Of a stretch of 64,000 bases of DNA, positions 1 to 11,200 are shown one piece after another (position 1 is the stretch's first letter; each line of letters opens with the position of its first letter). The stretch covers positions 130,397,074 through 130,461,073 of the forward strand of contig CM043962.1 of assembly GCA_014529385.2 (NCBI GenBank), read 5' to 3'. The position numbers and the translations under genes are program-made. Origin of the DNA: Adiantum capillus-veneris (Eukaryota > Streptophyta > Polypodiopsida > Polypodiales > Pteridaceae). The notes below the pieces were generated by a model. The model was not told the DNA's origin, ran no database searches, and saw only the letters and a list, made by a program, of their open reading frames with translations.

Positions 1-1584
1 TCAGAATGTTATGCTTTGGCTGTGTCTATCTTACATGATGTTGAGGAACCTCTGTCTTTTGATGAAGCACAAAATTCATAAAATTGGATGGCTGCCATGC
101 AATCAGAATATGGTGCACTTATAGAAAATGACACATGGACTTTATGTGATTTTCCTCCTGGCAAAAAGGCCATTGGTAAAAAGTGGCTTTACAAGTTGAA
201 ACGCAAGCCGGATGGTGAGATCGATCGCCATAAGGCTCGACTTGTTGCAAAGGGTTATGCACAACAAAAAGGCATAGATTATGAAGAGACTTTTTCTCCC
301 ACTTGTCGTATGACTACTGTGCGTTTTTTATGTGCATTGGCAGCTCATTTTGGTTGGGATGTACATCAATCAAACATTGTTACTTCTTTCTTGAATGGTG
401 ACATATTTGAGGAAGTTTATGTAACGCAGCCTCGCAATTTTGTCATAAAAGGACAAGAGGACAAAGTGTGCAGATGTAAGAAGGCTTTGTATGGGTTGAA
501 GCAATCTCCTCGTGCTTGGTATGAGAAAGCTGACACTCATTTGGTTAAACGAGGATTTCGTAACAGTCCAACAGAAAGAACATTGTATGTAAAGTGTGAG
601 GGTGATGTACTTCTCATTGTGGTTCCTTATGTTGATGATTTGCTGATCAATGGACCAAATGAGAGACATATTGCTGAATGTAAAGCTGATTTGAATGCTA
701 CTTTCAAGATGAAAGATTTGGGGTTGTTGCATCATTACTTGGGTATACAGTTTAAGCAGTGTGATGGTGGTATTGCCTTGTGTCAGAAAAGTTACATAGA
801 GACATTGCTATGTAAGTTTGGACTTGAGGATTGCAAACCTATCGCCACTCCCATGGAAACATGTTTGAAGTTGAGTCTAAATGCTATTGGCGATCCTGTT
901 GATGTCACTCTTTACCAAACTGCTGTTGGCTGCCTCATTTATGTATGCAACACGAGGCCAGCTATTCAGTTTGCAGTCTCACAGGTTAGCAGATTTATGC
1001 ATAGCCTAGCGTCTAAGCATTGGCAGGCTCTCAAGAGGATTTTCCGCTACCTTAGTGGCACTTTACATCTTGTCTTGTTTTATCCCAAGGGGGGATCATT
1101 GCCGCCAGACTTACATGCTTTTTCCGGCTCAGATTGGGCTGGTTGTTTTGACACGCGAGTGTCCACAAGTGTTTTTTGTTTCATGCTTGATAGTTTATGT
1201 ATATCATGGTTGATCAAGAAGCAACCTACTCTGGCCACTTTGAGTTGTGAGGATGAGTACAGGGCAGTCTTCATTGCTACGGTTGAGTGTGTATGGCTCA
1301 GACGCCTTATGGCTGATTTGGGTGTTGGACAAGACACTGTCAACACTATCTACACTGACAGTCAGAGTGCATTGATAGTTGCGAGGAACCTAGTTTTTCA
1401 TGCTCGCACAAAGCACATTGAGGTGCATTACCACTATGTCAGGGAGAGGCTCTCAACAGGAGAGATCAGCTTGGCTTATGTGCCAACACAGGACAACCTT
1501 GCAGATCTTTTCACAAAGGCATTATCTTGTGAGAAGCTTGAAGCTTTCCGCAAAGCTTTGGGCTTACTTCCCTTTGTGGACTGA
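1..1584 (+). pseudogene. copia pol: reverse transcriptase and RNase H
   Basis: Frame 1 is open from base 1 to 1584 except for one TAA at 79-81; from the ATG at 88 it gives 498 residues. The copia RT (RVT_2) domain fills roughly residues 10-260, with the conserved KARLVAKGYAQQKGIDYEETF block, YGLKQSPRAWYEK and the catalytic box PYVDD. The RNase H part follows (about residues 350-490) with TDSQSALIVARN and HIEVHYHYVRERL. The usual first acidic residue of the RNase H motif YSDSDWAG is changed (FSGSDWAG), so RNase H is probably weakened. In life it would copy the element RNA into DNA in cytoplasmic particles. The early stop and window edge make it a partial pseudogene, though much younger than copia-2. 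Confidence 0.9.
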
Positions 1585-1659
1585 TCATGTCCTCAGGCCA
1601 TGGCACTTCCCTTTACTCATGTGCCAGCTCTCGTTCACCGCATCACTCCAGGGGGGATT

Positions 1660-1886
1660 TGTTACCATATACATGTGGTAGTGATGTGTCTGAACACACT
1701 AGGACCGCTGGGGAATTTTTTCCCTCTTTAGGAGGTTTTTTCCCCCAAGCATTGTATATACGCCCATCACTCTAGGGCTACCTATCTTTCCATTGCATAC
1801 TAAGTAACACACTCTCTATTGTGTGCCTTGAGCGTCCTTCCTCTTCTCCAAGCTGTGTGTGTCTCTCTGCAACCCTAATTCCAACA
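1660..1886 (+). repeat. 3' LTR of copia-1
   Basis: The LTR starts TGTTACCATATAC immediately after the purine-rich tract AGGGGGGATT and ends CCTAATTCCAACA, giving the canonical TG...CA ends. It is 227 bp. The right boundary is set by the switch to gypsy coding sequence that is present without interruption in other gypsy copies in this window (44545-44560 and 56128-56160). Confidence 0.8.
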
Positions 1887-2242
1887 CTCGTTGCAAAGGA
1901 TCACCTCTCTCCTATGCTTGGGGGAAGGTACTAGAGCATGATTCCTTCATCCTTTTTGACCCTGGCTCTGCTCATAATTTCATATCCACGGAGTTGGCCA
2001 CCAAGTTAGGCATTCAAGTTCATGAGATGAGAGATATAGTTGTAGCCGATGGAGCCTTCAAGGGGCAAGAAGCCGCATTTAATCCCTTGATTGAGAAATT
2101 GAGGCTTCATTTCCAGGTCTGTTGACAAGGAAGATTTCTTCATCTCTCCTCCCAAGCATGAAGATGTCATCCTAGGGGCACCATGGTTCAAACACATGGT
2201 TGCCAACATGGAGTTCCCTGAAAGAAGAATCTACTTCACCTA
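1887..2242 (+). pseudogene. gypsy A gag end and retropepsin-like protease
   Basis: The frame from about 1890 to 2123 encodes CKGSPLSYAWGKV followed by FILFDPGSAHNFISTELA. The second block matches the active-site region of Ty3/gypsy aspartic proteases (normally DSGS/DTGA); the Asp is present but the next residue is Pro. The family would process Gag-Pol in the virus-like particle. A frameshift near 2120 moves the continuing homology (PWFKHMVANMEFPERR) to another frame. The domain is recognised by motif and by position between gag and RT. Confidence 0.8.
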
Positions 2243-2243
2243 A

Positions 2244-3823
2244 ATGGAAAAGAGCATGTATATAGATGCTAATGAGTCCGGCCATACTATAGCACTTGTA
2301 AATTCATCTGCTTTTGATAATTCAACGAAAAGCTTAGTTTCTGCGTACATGATTTTTGTCAAAGAGTCTCTAAATGATGCTAATGTTTTATCAAATGAAA
2401 ATTGTAGGTATCAAGAAGAGTCAGAATTGTCTAATTTTCTAAATGGATTCCAAGATGTTTTTATCGATGATATCCCTATGGACTTACCTCCAAAATGAGG
2501 GTATGATGACCATTGATTTGAGCTACTACCAGAACGTTCGGCGCCTAACAAGCCTCCTTATCAAGTTTCCCAAGCTCAATAAGAGGAGATCATGAGGCAA
2601 GTACTAGAATTGGTAGACAAAAGGATAGTGAGGCCTATCTCCTCTCCCTTTTGTTCTCCAGTCCTTTTAGGGGAAAAGAAAGATGGTACATACCACATGT
2701 GTGTGGACCAGCAAGTGCTAAACCATATCACTATCAAAAATAGATTTCCTGTACCGAGGGTTAAAGATCTTTTTGATAAGCTACAAGGTTTGACCTACTT
2801 GAGTAGAATTGACATTAAAAGTGGCTAACATCAAATAAGGATAATGAATGAAAATATCGTAAATACCGTGTTTTGTACAACATTTGGTCTTTATTAATAT
2901 CTTGTCATGCCTTTTGGTTTGACAAATGCTCCAACCACATTAAATTGTTTAATGGAGAAAATATTTGGACCCTACCGCAAATTCACTGGAGTGTTCTTTG
3001 ATGATATCATTATCTACTCCAAGTCCTTGGAGGAGCAAAAGCAACATCTCCATGTAATTTTTCAAGCGTGGGAGAACAAACTTTTTATCAATCAAAAGAA
3101 AAGTGAATTTTTCCTTCAAGAGATTCAATACTTAGGTCATATTATCTCTCAAGATAGTATCCATATGGATCCATCAAAGTTGGAGGTAATAAAAGCATGG
3201 CCTAATCCAATGAATCTACATGAGCTAAGAAGCTTTATTGGTATGTGTGCATACTATAGATGCTTCATAGAAAAATTCTCTCAAATAGCAGGACCATTAC
3301 ATGACTTAACAAAGAACAACGTTAAGTACTCATGGACTGCTAGGAGCAAAATGCTTTTGCCAAGCTCAAAGAGAAGCTTACCTCCCAACCAGTCCCTATG
3401 CTTGCAGATCTCTCAAAGCCATTTGAAGTCCAATGTGATGCTCGTGGTGATTGCCTTGGAATAGTCTTGCTTCAAGAAGGGCATGCCATAGCATATGAGA
3501 GCCGAAGGCCCAATGTCAATGAACGGGTCTTGGGCATATACAAAAAAGAGCTTTTAGTTGTTCTACATGCCCTAGACACATGGAAGCACTATTTCTTGGG
3601 GACTCCATTTATTCTACAAACAGACCACCAAAGTCTCAAGTACTTCATGACCCAAACCAAGCTTTCCGACAAACAAATGAGGTGGGAAATTTTTATTTTG
3701 CAATTTTATTTTCATATTGCTCACATTGCTGGTAAGCACAATCAAGTGACCGATGCACTTTCACAACGACCAAGAGTCAATGCAGTGTCTATAGCAACTC
3801 ACCAAATGATCTATCTTCTATGA
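2244..3823 (+). pseudogene. gypsy A reverse transcriptase and RNase H
   Basis: Open segments at 2244-2498, 2592-2828, 2907-3464 and 3398-3823 join into one RT-RNase H region. Landmarks are [47 protein letters not shown], the catalytic box [12 protein letters not shown] and the thumb block LGHIISQD. RNase H starts at FEVQCDARGDCLGIVL and continues past FILQTDHQSLKYF to HNQVTDALSQRP. Stops at about 2496, 2581, 2826 and 2896 and a frameshift near 3400 inactivate it. The role of the intact family is reverse transcription of the element RNA. Confidence 0.9.
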
Positions 3824-5095
3824 TAGATAAGTATGCTACGGACCCTGAATTTAAAGACATAATGTCAGCCCTTGCATTGGGGAAGAAAGAAGAACCATTC
3901 ACCTTGCAAGATGGTTATCTTCCCCATGGCAATAGGCTATGTGTTACCCACTCCCTTCGTGAGAACTTCATGTGTGAATCCCATGCTCCTCCCTATGCGG
4001 GGCATAGACGTATTCAACCTACTCTTCGAGGAGTAGAGACGTACTTCTATTGGCCTACCATGAAAGTGGACATACAAGAGTATGTTTCAAAATGTGTGGT
4101 ATGCCAAAAGACCAAGTATGATTGAGGGAAGAAATTGATTATTCCAGCCATTGCCAATCCCTAATTCACCACACCAAATGGAAACTCTCTTCATATCTTA
4201 GAATGTCAAATACCATGGATTACCAACATCCATCATGTCAGATAGAGATCCTAGAATGACCACTAATTTTTGGAAAGGTCTCTTTGAAAATCTAGGTACA
4301 AGATTGAATTTCTCTTCGGCCTATCACCCACAAACGGATGGCCAAAGTGAGATAGCCAAACGAGAGCCAATCTTACGATCCTTGATTTGCTAAAGACTTA
4401 TGTTACAGAAGCAGATCAACGCTCACAATGGGTAAAGTACTTACCCCTTGCAGGGTATGCATACAATAATAATATCCATACTACTACAGGAAAGGAACCT
4501 TTTTAGATCATAGAGGGAAGACCTAAAGGTCCCTTGCTACTTGAAGTACATTGGAAGATATTTGTTGCTAATGAGTATAGTTGTGACCTACAAGAATCTT
4601 TCCAAAAGATTGACGAGGCTATATCCATCTCTCAACAAAGGCAAAAGGCTGATGTTGATAAGCATAGAAGTTCCTGAACATTCAAAGAAAATGATTGGGT
4701 CTTACTCAAGTTTTCCAAGGCTTGATTGAGGCAAACGACGGGCAAAAATCCTATGAGCCATCAAAAGTATTATGCTAGATTGGCAAAAGATACTATGGTC
4801 CTTTTCAAATCTTGAAGCCAATCAATGAGATGGCTTATCAACTCAAGTTGCCCAGCCATTGGCTCATACACAATGCTTTTCATGTGAGCCTACTTAAGCC
4901 CTACAAAGGAGAGCCACCAAGCGAACCAATGATTGAGGACACCCCATAAATCAAAGACCAAGAAGAGATGTTACAACCCAAAGCTATCGCTTGGCATGAA
5001 GGCAAGGTGCTAGGGCATGGTAAGATTATCCGATGATATTTTATGAACTTCAAAAATTATCCTTTTAAAGATGCTAGATGGATGCAAGGAATATA
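3820..5095 (+). pseudogene. gypsy A integrase with C-terminal chromodomain remnant
   Basis: The HHCC zinc-binding domain is at 3970-4110 (SHAPPYAGH ... CVVCQKTK). The catalytic core follows in broken frames. The second Asp block SDRDPRMTTNF and the Glu block QTDGQSEIAK are present, but the segment that should carry the first Asp is deleted near 4160-4200. The C-terminal region shows KRYYGPFQILKPI and LIHNAFHVSLLKPYKG. It ends in FKNYPFKDARWMQ at about 5045-5090, which resembles a chromodomain and places the family near the plant chromoviruses. Multiple stops and shifts make it non-functional. Confidence 0.85.
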
Positions 5096-5507
5096 GCTTA
5101 AGGATAGTATGAACCTTGTCAATGATTACAATGCTACATTAAAGTAAGAAAATGTACATGTTTCTGTTTAATTGATCAATTTTTTTTGTCTTATAAGAGT
5201 AATTCTTTTTTTCTTGTGCACAAATTTAAGTATTGTGCATGCTTACAATCATGTTTGTGATGACGACGCCTCTCAAACACCAAGTAGAATTTGTCATTCT
5301 ACTTTGGGAGAATGAAATGTACTCAAGAGAAAACATTCTTGTGGCAGCTAAGTCTCCCAATCCCCAAACGGATTAGTCATCCATCTTGGAATGATGTCGT
5401 AGGGTAAAAAGGGATCCTCTACCCACTAAGAAACATCGACTAATGACTAAGGCTTTATCTCTTCTACCTCATAGTCAAGGACGACTATGATTTCAAGAGA
5501 GAGGTAA
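5096..5507 (+). other. gypsy A 3' untranslated region and polypurine tract
   Basis: No open frame is seen here. The stretch is shared with B (12093-12468, inverted) and C (17700-18126). It ends in the purine run CAAGAGAGAGGTAA, which directly precedes the LTR start TGTCATAA and is the expected plus-strand primer. Confidence 0.75.
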
Positions 5508-7063
5508 TGTCATAAAATCTAATATCTAACCAACCAAAATGATTTTCTCATATTAAAATGATCATTTATTGTGGGAGAATAAACGGGAACAGGGGTTAGA
5601 ATATAGACATGTGCTTATGGATCTATCTCAACACGGGGCCAAGGTTAAAGGGGTCCAAAAGAGAGATGGTCTATCAAAGATCAAGGCTAGCTACTAGAGC
5701 TTAAAGACCTTAGGGTTAGATTCATTAAATACCTCTAAACATTAGTGTTAAAAGTCCTTAGACCTTAGGCAAGATAGGGATGTGCTTAAGGTGGGAACTC
5801 GGCCCAAGCTTGAGGTGCTTGTCGTGCTTGTTGGCTAAGGTGCTCTAGGTGCTTGTCATGCTTGCTGAATAAGGTGCTTGTCATGCTTGCTAAATAAGGT
5901 GCTTAAGGTGCTCCATGACTAAGGTGATTGGGAGATTAAGGTGTTTCAAAAAGTCAAACTAGATCCCTAATCAAGGGAAGGGGGGGGGGGGGGGGGGGGG
6001 GGGGAGCCCTCATTGTAGGGGCATGAGAGAGAACACACACACCCTCACACAAGGCAAGCCTAATCTAAAGAAGAAACAAGGAAACATGTCAAGTTCCTCT
6101 CCATGTTGCCCTCATGGTGTGCCTAAAGCCTATTGGTTGGCCTCTCAATGGATCCAATGAACATTTAGCTAATTAAATTAATTTTTTATGCATTTATCAA
6201 GTCCTCTCTCTCAAAGGGGAAAGGGGGACACTTGTCCCAAGGCTACTCTGGTTGCTTGATATACACTATCCATGTGATTGGCTAGGCTTGTAGGGGTCCA
6301 ATCAACTTCTAGCTTTGAGGGGTCGACCAAGGAAGCTAGGTCCTTGCTTGCAAGGTATACTCTCCCACTGTGTGTGTGTGTGTGTGTGTGTGAAGTGAAA
6401 AGTGCAAGAGCTCCATCTCCTTCTCCAGGCTTGTTGAGAAGTTGAGAGCCTACACTAGAACTCTTGGCTATGGAATGCAAATCCAACCAAGAGCCATGCT
6501 TCAATGCTTAAGCTTTCCATCTTCTTCATGATCATCGTTATGATATTCTGCTATGCTACACAAGAAGAGTGATGATAAGTCAGGTACTATCTCTTTCTCA
6601 TATGTTACTTCTTCTTCCTCTTCCCTACCCTCATTCCCCGCTAGCTCTCTCCACCTTTGAAGGTGCTTGAGACCTGGGCTGAGTCTGGGGATGGTTAATG
6701 CTTTTACAAAGTTTATGTTATGCTCATGATGCATGAAGATTTCCATCTTCATTGCATCACCTAGGTCACAAGGAACACAAAGATTGTATTGTATCAAGTC
6801 TCTCTTGATGACAGAATCTATAATACAAAAGCCTTTTGGAGGTAGGGTTGACTCCACATAAATTGCGTCCTCAACTATTGTCAAGTTCTCTAACTCTCTC
6901 TCTTGCAAAAGTATTGTTCATGCCAAGTTAATTAACTATAATGGTTATGTTGCTACCGCTAATTAAGTTCATCCTCTATGTTCTCAAAGTAGTCTCATGA
7001 AAATGCTCACTCTAATTCTCTTCATTTCATTATTCTCAATGTTCATAGTCCATTTCAATTACA
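5508..7063 (+). repeat. 3' LTR of gypsy A
   Basis: The LTR begins TGTCATAAAATCTAATATC and ends CATTTCAATTACA; the same ends are found in B, C and D. It is 1556 bp. Inside are tandem variants of AAGGTGCTTGTCATGCTTG (about 5810-5940), a G run of about 25 at 5980-6004, a GT tract at 6370-6392, and an antisense ORF at 6501-6908. Confidence 0.85.
6501..6908 (-). CDS. antisense ORF within gypsy A LTR, unknown function
   Basis: This 135-codon frame runs opposite to the element. I do not recognise the product. It contains GFCIIDSVIKRDLIQYNLC, then CVPCDLGDAMKME and MHHEHN, then HLQRWRELAGNEGREEEEE. The same protein is readable in LTRs of B (two copies), D and, shortened, C. CVPC followed by HHEH could bind a metal, but that is only a pattern. 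There is no signal peptide or membrane segment. The tail is acidic and Glu-rich. It could be a genuine accessory protein, an accidental frame in a young repeat family, or a captured exon. Confidence 0.4.
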   Translation of the reverse strand: MQERELENLTIVEDAIYVESTLPPKGFCIIDSVIKRDLIQYNLCVPCDLGDAMKMEIFMHHEHNINFVKALTIPRLSPGLKHLQRWRELAGNEGREEEEEVTYEKEIVPDLSSLFLCSIAEYHNDDHEEDGKLKH

Positions 7064-9655
7064 TTTTTGCTTTTGTTGTCGCACAAAGAGAGGTAGAAAT
7101 AATGACACTATGACATTGGAGTAGCAAATCATTTGTGACAACTACCTCTTATAACAACAATATATCCAATAAATTTGTTGAAAGAGGAAAGAAAAAGTTT
7201 TGCTGCAGCTATTGCAGAGCTACTCATCACTTGATAAAGCAATGCATTAAGCTAAAGGCTAAAGAAGCACATAAGAAAGAAAGTGAATCTTCTTTAAATG
7301 TAGCTATTGAAAAGTCTTCAAACTTTATTGTTGATGAAGAATGCGCTTTTAGTATGCAATGTCAATATGAACCTTTTGTCCATGATGCATGCATAAAGAG
7401 GCACATAAGAAAGAAAGTGAATCTTCTTCAAATGTAGCTATTCCAAAATCTTCAAATTCTGTCCATGATGCATGCATGATTGAGACTACTTGATGTGTAT
7501 GGTCTTTTGACATTATCTTTTTCACTTCTCTTGACACTGTCTCCAATAGGAATTTTTTCACTTGTGCAAACAATGCCTATTATCCAATTCGGAGAGTTGG
7601 AAAGATAGTACTCGCTACTTCATGCAATGAATGGTAGGTCCTTCACACTTTTGGATGTACTTTTTGTGCATGGAATCAAGAAAAAATGTACTTTTTATTT
7701 TTGCATTAGTAAGACTTGGTCTTGTCTTAAAGTTTTTGGATGGTAGATGCACAGTTCACGATCTTACTTCAGGTGATATTGTTATGGCATCAGATATCTT
7801 GTCTACAAGGAAGATGAATAGTAAAGTGGTAAACCACCTGGCTCTTACAGTGACATAGTGAGTTTAAGGAGCCCTTTTTTGTAAGACTTTAGAGAGGGTT
7901 GTACAAGCTCAATTCTTATGACAAGTATGTGGAAAACTTTGCAAATGTAGCTACAGATTCTAAAAATGTTTTAGATGCTAAACTATGACATGCACGTTTT
8001 GGATATCTGAATTTTACCAGTTTGATGACTTTGCAAAAATTTGATATGGTTGCGCCATTTCCCCCTTTTTAAGCACCATCTGAGCATGTTTTGTGAAGGC
8101 TATATTTTGGAAAAAATGCAATGTTCTAAGTTTCCAAAAACTTTGTGATCTTCATCGATCATTAAGTCTAATAGCAAAGTGTTTATGTGCCTCAAACAAT
8201 TTTTGTTGTTGACTAAAAAGGTATCTAATTGTACTATAGGCACCCTTCATTCTGATTAAGGAAAGGAGTATGTGTCAAAATAATTTGATGCATTTTTTGG
8301 GTCATGGGATAAAACACCAATGTACAGTGCCTTATACAAAACAAAATGGTGTTGTTGAGAAAAAAAGAGGTAACTTATGGAGATGGCATGATGTAAGGTC
8401 AAAATCCAAGCTTTTCCACATGCTTTTTGGCTAGAGATTTTCATGTGTGATTGATGCCTACATACTTAACAGATGTCCCACCAAAGCTTTATAGGTTATA
8501 ACTCCATATGAGGCATGGCATAATAAGAAGCCATCCCATAGGTCACTTGCTTGTTTTTTGTCACTTCGTTTATTCTTTAGTGTCATGACAACAACACATG
8601 AAATAAGATGATAAGACTATCAAATGTATCTCTGTTGTTTACAATGTTAAAAGCAAGGGTTACAGGTTATATCATTTGTAGTCAAAACATATCTTGACTT
8701 TTTGAGATATTTTTTGTGGAAGATGCAATTTTTCCCTTTTTGTCATGTACTAAAGTGACATGTGTAAGCTCACATGACATTTTTGATACCTTATTGCCTC
8801 TTTTCAATGGTGAGAATAAAAATTTAAGTCCAAATGAGGTAAACATTCAACCTACACAGGTTTCAAGTGATGTCACAAATCAACCTATTTTTTACATAGC
8901 ACTTGATGAGGACAAGGATGAAAAAGAGATATGCCAAAATGGTTGGTGCATACTTTGCATGATAGTTAATTAGATGCACCTTTATCTAATCATACGCAAC
9001 TAGGTTCTCATCATGCTTATTGTGCATCAGATTGTTATGCTTTGGTTGTATCAAGTATGTGTGACGAGGTAGAACCTCTTGAATTTAATGAAGCACAAAA
9101 TTAAAAGAATTGTATGGTTTCTATGCAAGATTAATATGATGCACTTGTGAAGTACGATACTTGGGTTTTATGTGACTTGCCTCCTGGAAAGAATTCCATT
9201 GGTACAAAGTGAGTTTATAAGTTGAAATGAAAATGCTCAATAAAATAGGGTATTGATTATGAAAACACTTTTGCTGCTGCTTGTCATATAACTATTTTTT
9301 GTTTTATTTGTGCATTGGTAGCTTATTTTGGATGGAATGTACATCAATCGGACATTAAAACCTCTTTCTTGAATAGTGATTTGTATGAGGAAGAGTATGT
9401 AATGTAACCTTGTGGTTTTATCAAGAAAGGGTAGGAAAAGAAAGTGTGTAGATGTAATAAAGTGGTGTATGGTTTAAAACATTCTTCTCGTGCTTGCTAT
9501 GAGAAAATGGACAACCATTTCACCGCATGTGGCTTTCAAAATAGTCCAACCAAGAGCAAGTTGTATGTAGAATGTGTGGATGATGTATAGATTATCGTTG
9601 TTGTGTATGTGGAGAGGTTGATTTTGGCTTTTCCTTTGTCTTTGAACATTAGCAC
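7064..9655 (+). pseudogene. decayed Ty1/copia polyprotein (copia-2)
   Basis: A ladder of copia landmarks in order, broken by many stops and shifts. The gag zinc knuckle CSYCRATHHLIKQC is at about 7200-7245. The GAG pre-integrase block (HARFGYLNFTSLMTLQKF) is near 7990-8045. Integrase core traces lie at 8240-8500. An RT start is at about 9010-9650, with DTWVLCDLPPGKNSIGTK, GWNVHQSDIKTSFLNSDLYEE and VYGLKHSSRACYEKM. The RT text closely parallels copia-1, including CYALVVSS and EAQN upstream, so both are one family. A local duplication of about 60 bp within gag (7266-7330 and 7400-7465) is visible. It is cut off on the left by gypsy A and on the right by the G run. Confidence 0.85.
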
Positions 9656-9663
9656 AAATTATC

Positions 9664-9669
9664 GGGGGT

Positions 9670-9716
<47 letters not shown>
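9664..9716. repeat. poly-G tract
   Basis: Five G, one T, then 47 uninterrupted G. It forms the right limit of recognisable copia-2. Such a run can form G-quadruplex and is also a common site of sequencing length error. Confidence 0.9.
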
Positions 9717-9719
<3 letters not shown>

Positions 9720-10405
9720 CTTTAATAAACTATTCATATAACGTGCATTCAAAGGGTATTGAAAAAAACCGTGTACTTACATGCTTAAGGTAATAAACTC
9801 ACCCCTTTTTCTTTAAAAACTTATGGTTTTTTCTCTAAAATCAATCAGAAAACCCTTTTTGTTAACATAATCTTGTTAATATTTAAAATTTTGGTAATTA
9901 AAAAAACCATTCATTTGAACTCATGTGGTAACATACATGTCTAAGAGGTGAACACACCGGGCACAAATGTCATATTCACTTTTTTGTTGATGTCTACTCG
10001 ATTCTTATCTTGAGTGTGTTGTAAAGTGCTAGTCAAGTGGTGTGAACATTCTTTCAAGTAATACAAAGTGCCTAGTTAATACTTTCAAGTGGTTGTCAAG
10101 AGAATAGCAAGTGCTAAGAAGTGCTAGAAAGTGTTGAGAAGTGCTAGAAAGTGTCTGTCATAGTAAAGCACCTAAATAACACATAGTAAAGCATTATGAC
10201 ACACTCTCAAGATGTTCGGGTTGATATACCTAACAAAAATTGAGTAGATGCACTTGATGCAGTACATCTGCGTTGTTACCTATTCTCTTTCAAACAACAT
10301 CTTTCTTGTTTGGGAAGATGCAGGATTCCACCAACCAAAATTGAAACATTATTTCCTTGATTTCAATCATTAAGGTGCTTCTTCTATGCAATTGATAGTG
10401 ACAAG
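9717..10405. other. AT-rich spacer with short AAGTGCTA-type repeats
   Basis: No coding homology is seen. At about 10015-10165 the words AAGTGCTA, AAGTGGT and TCAAGTG recur many times, resembling the GCAAGTGG repeat fields at 19700-20134 and 28230-28600. The five bases before gypsy B are ACAAG. Confidence 0.5.
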
Positions 10406-10547
10406 TGTAATGGAAATGGCCTATGAAATTTGAGAATAGTAGAATTGGGAGATTTAAAGAGAGAATTTTTGTGAGACAACTTTGAGAACATAGAGGGTGA
10501 CCTTAATTGATGGTAGCAACATAATTGTAGTACTTAATTAACTTGTC

Positions 10548-10784
10548 ATGAATAATAATTTTGCAAGAGAGAGTTTAGACAACTTGAAAACAATTGAGGA
10601 CCGGATTTATGTGGAGCCAGTCCTCCGTCCAATAGGTTTTTGTATTATAGATTCTCCCATCAAGAGAGACTTGGTACAATACAATCTTTGCGTTCCTTGT
10701 GACCTAGGTGATGCAATGAAGATGGAAGGCTTCATGCATCATGAGCATAACATAGACTTTGTGAAAAGCATTAAACATCCCTAG
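10548..10784 (+). CDS. LTR antisense ORF, gypsy B 3' LTR copy
   Basis: A 78-codon version of the LTR antisense protein, starting MNNNFARESL. It keeps GFCIIDSPIKRDLVQYNLC, CVPCDLGDAMKME and HHEHNIDFVK, and then stops early at a TAG near 10782, whereas the A and B 5' copies read on. The start lies about 140 bp inside the LTR edge. The function is unknown; conservation of the frame between LTRs is the only support. Confidence 0.35.
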   Translation: MNNNFARESLDNLKTIEDRIYVEPVLRPIGFCIIDSPIKRDLVQYNLCVPCDLGDAMKMEGFMHHEHNIDFVKSIKHP

Positions 10785-11088
10785 CCTCAGTCCCAAGGCC
10801 TCAAACACCTTCAAAGGTCGAGAGAGCTAGCGGGGAACGAGGATAGGGAAGAGGAAGAAGAAACATTCATAGGAGAAAGAAATAGTTCCTCACTTATCAT
10901 CACTCTTCTTGCTAGCATTCATAATAGCATAGTAATGAAGATGGAGAAGATGGAAAGCTTAAGCATTGAAGCATGGCTCTTGGTTGGATTTGCATTCCAT
11001 AGAAAAAAGTGTTGGTGTAGGCTCTCAACTTCTCTACTAACTTGGAGAAGGAGATGGAGCTCTTGCACTTTGCACTTCACACAAAAGT

Positions 11089-11200
<112 letters not shown>

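Larger units (their letters stand above)
1..1886 (+). mobile_element. Ty1/copia retrotransposon, 3' part (copia-1)
   Basis: The window opens inside the pol gene of a copia element and runs through its polypurine tract and 3' LTR. The RT and RNase H domains, a G-rich tract (1651-1656) and a short LTR beginning TGTTACC and ending CCAACA are all visible. Directly after the LTR the sequence resumes as gypsy gag/protease coding DNA (compare 56128-56160), so this copia is nested inside gypsy A. The five bases after the LTR, CTCGT, are the expected target duplication; the partner copy lies left of the window. Confidence 0.9.
1887..7063 (+). mobile_element. Ty3/gypsy chromovirus-like element A, 3' part
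   Basis: This stretch holds the gypsy pol remnant (protease, RT, RNase H, integrase, chromodomain), a 3' untranslated region, the purine tract AGAGAGAGGTAA and a 3' LTR of about 1.56 kb. The 5' part lies left of the copia-1 insertion, outside the window. Elements B, C, the solo LTR D and fragment E belong to the same family. Coding frames carry many stops, so A is dead. Its right flank at 7064 continues as coding DNA of decayed copia-2, which suggests that A inserted into copia-2. Confidence 0.88.

Noticed and set aside
9474-9752. Proline-rich ORF on the minus strand
   Set aside because: It is produced by the poly-G tract read as CCC codons; the flanks are decayed copia.
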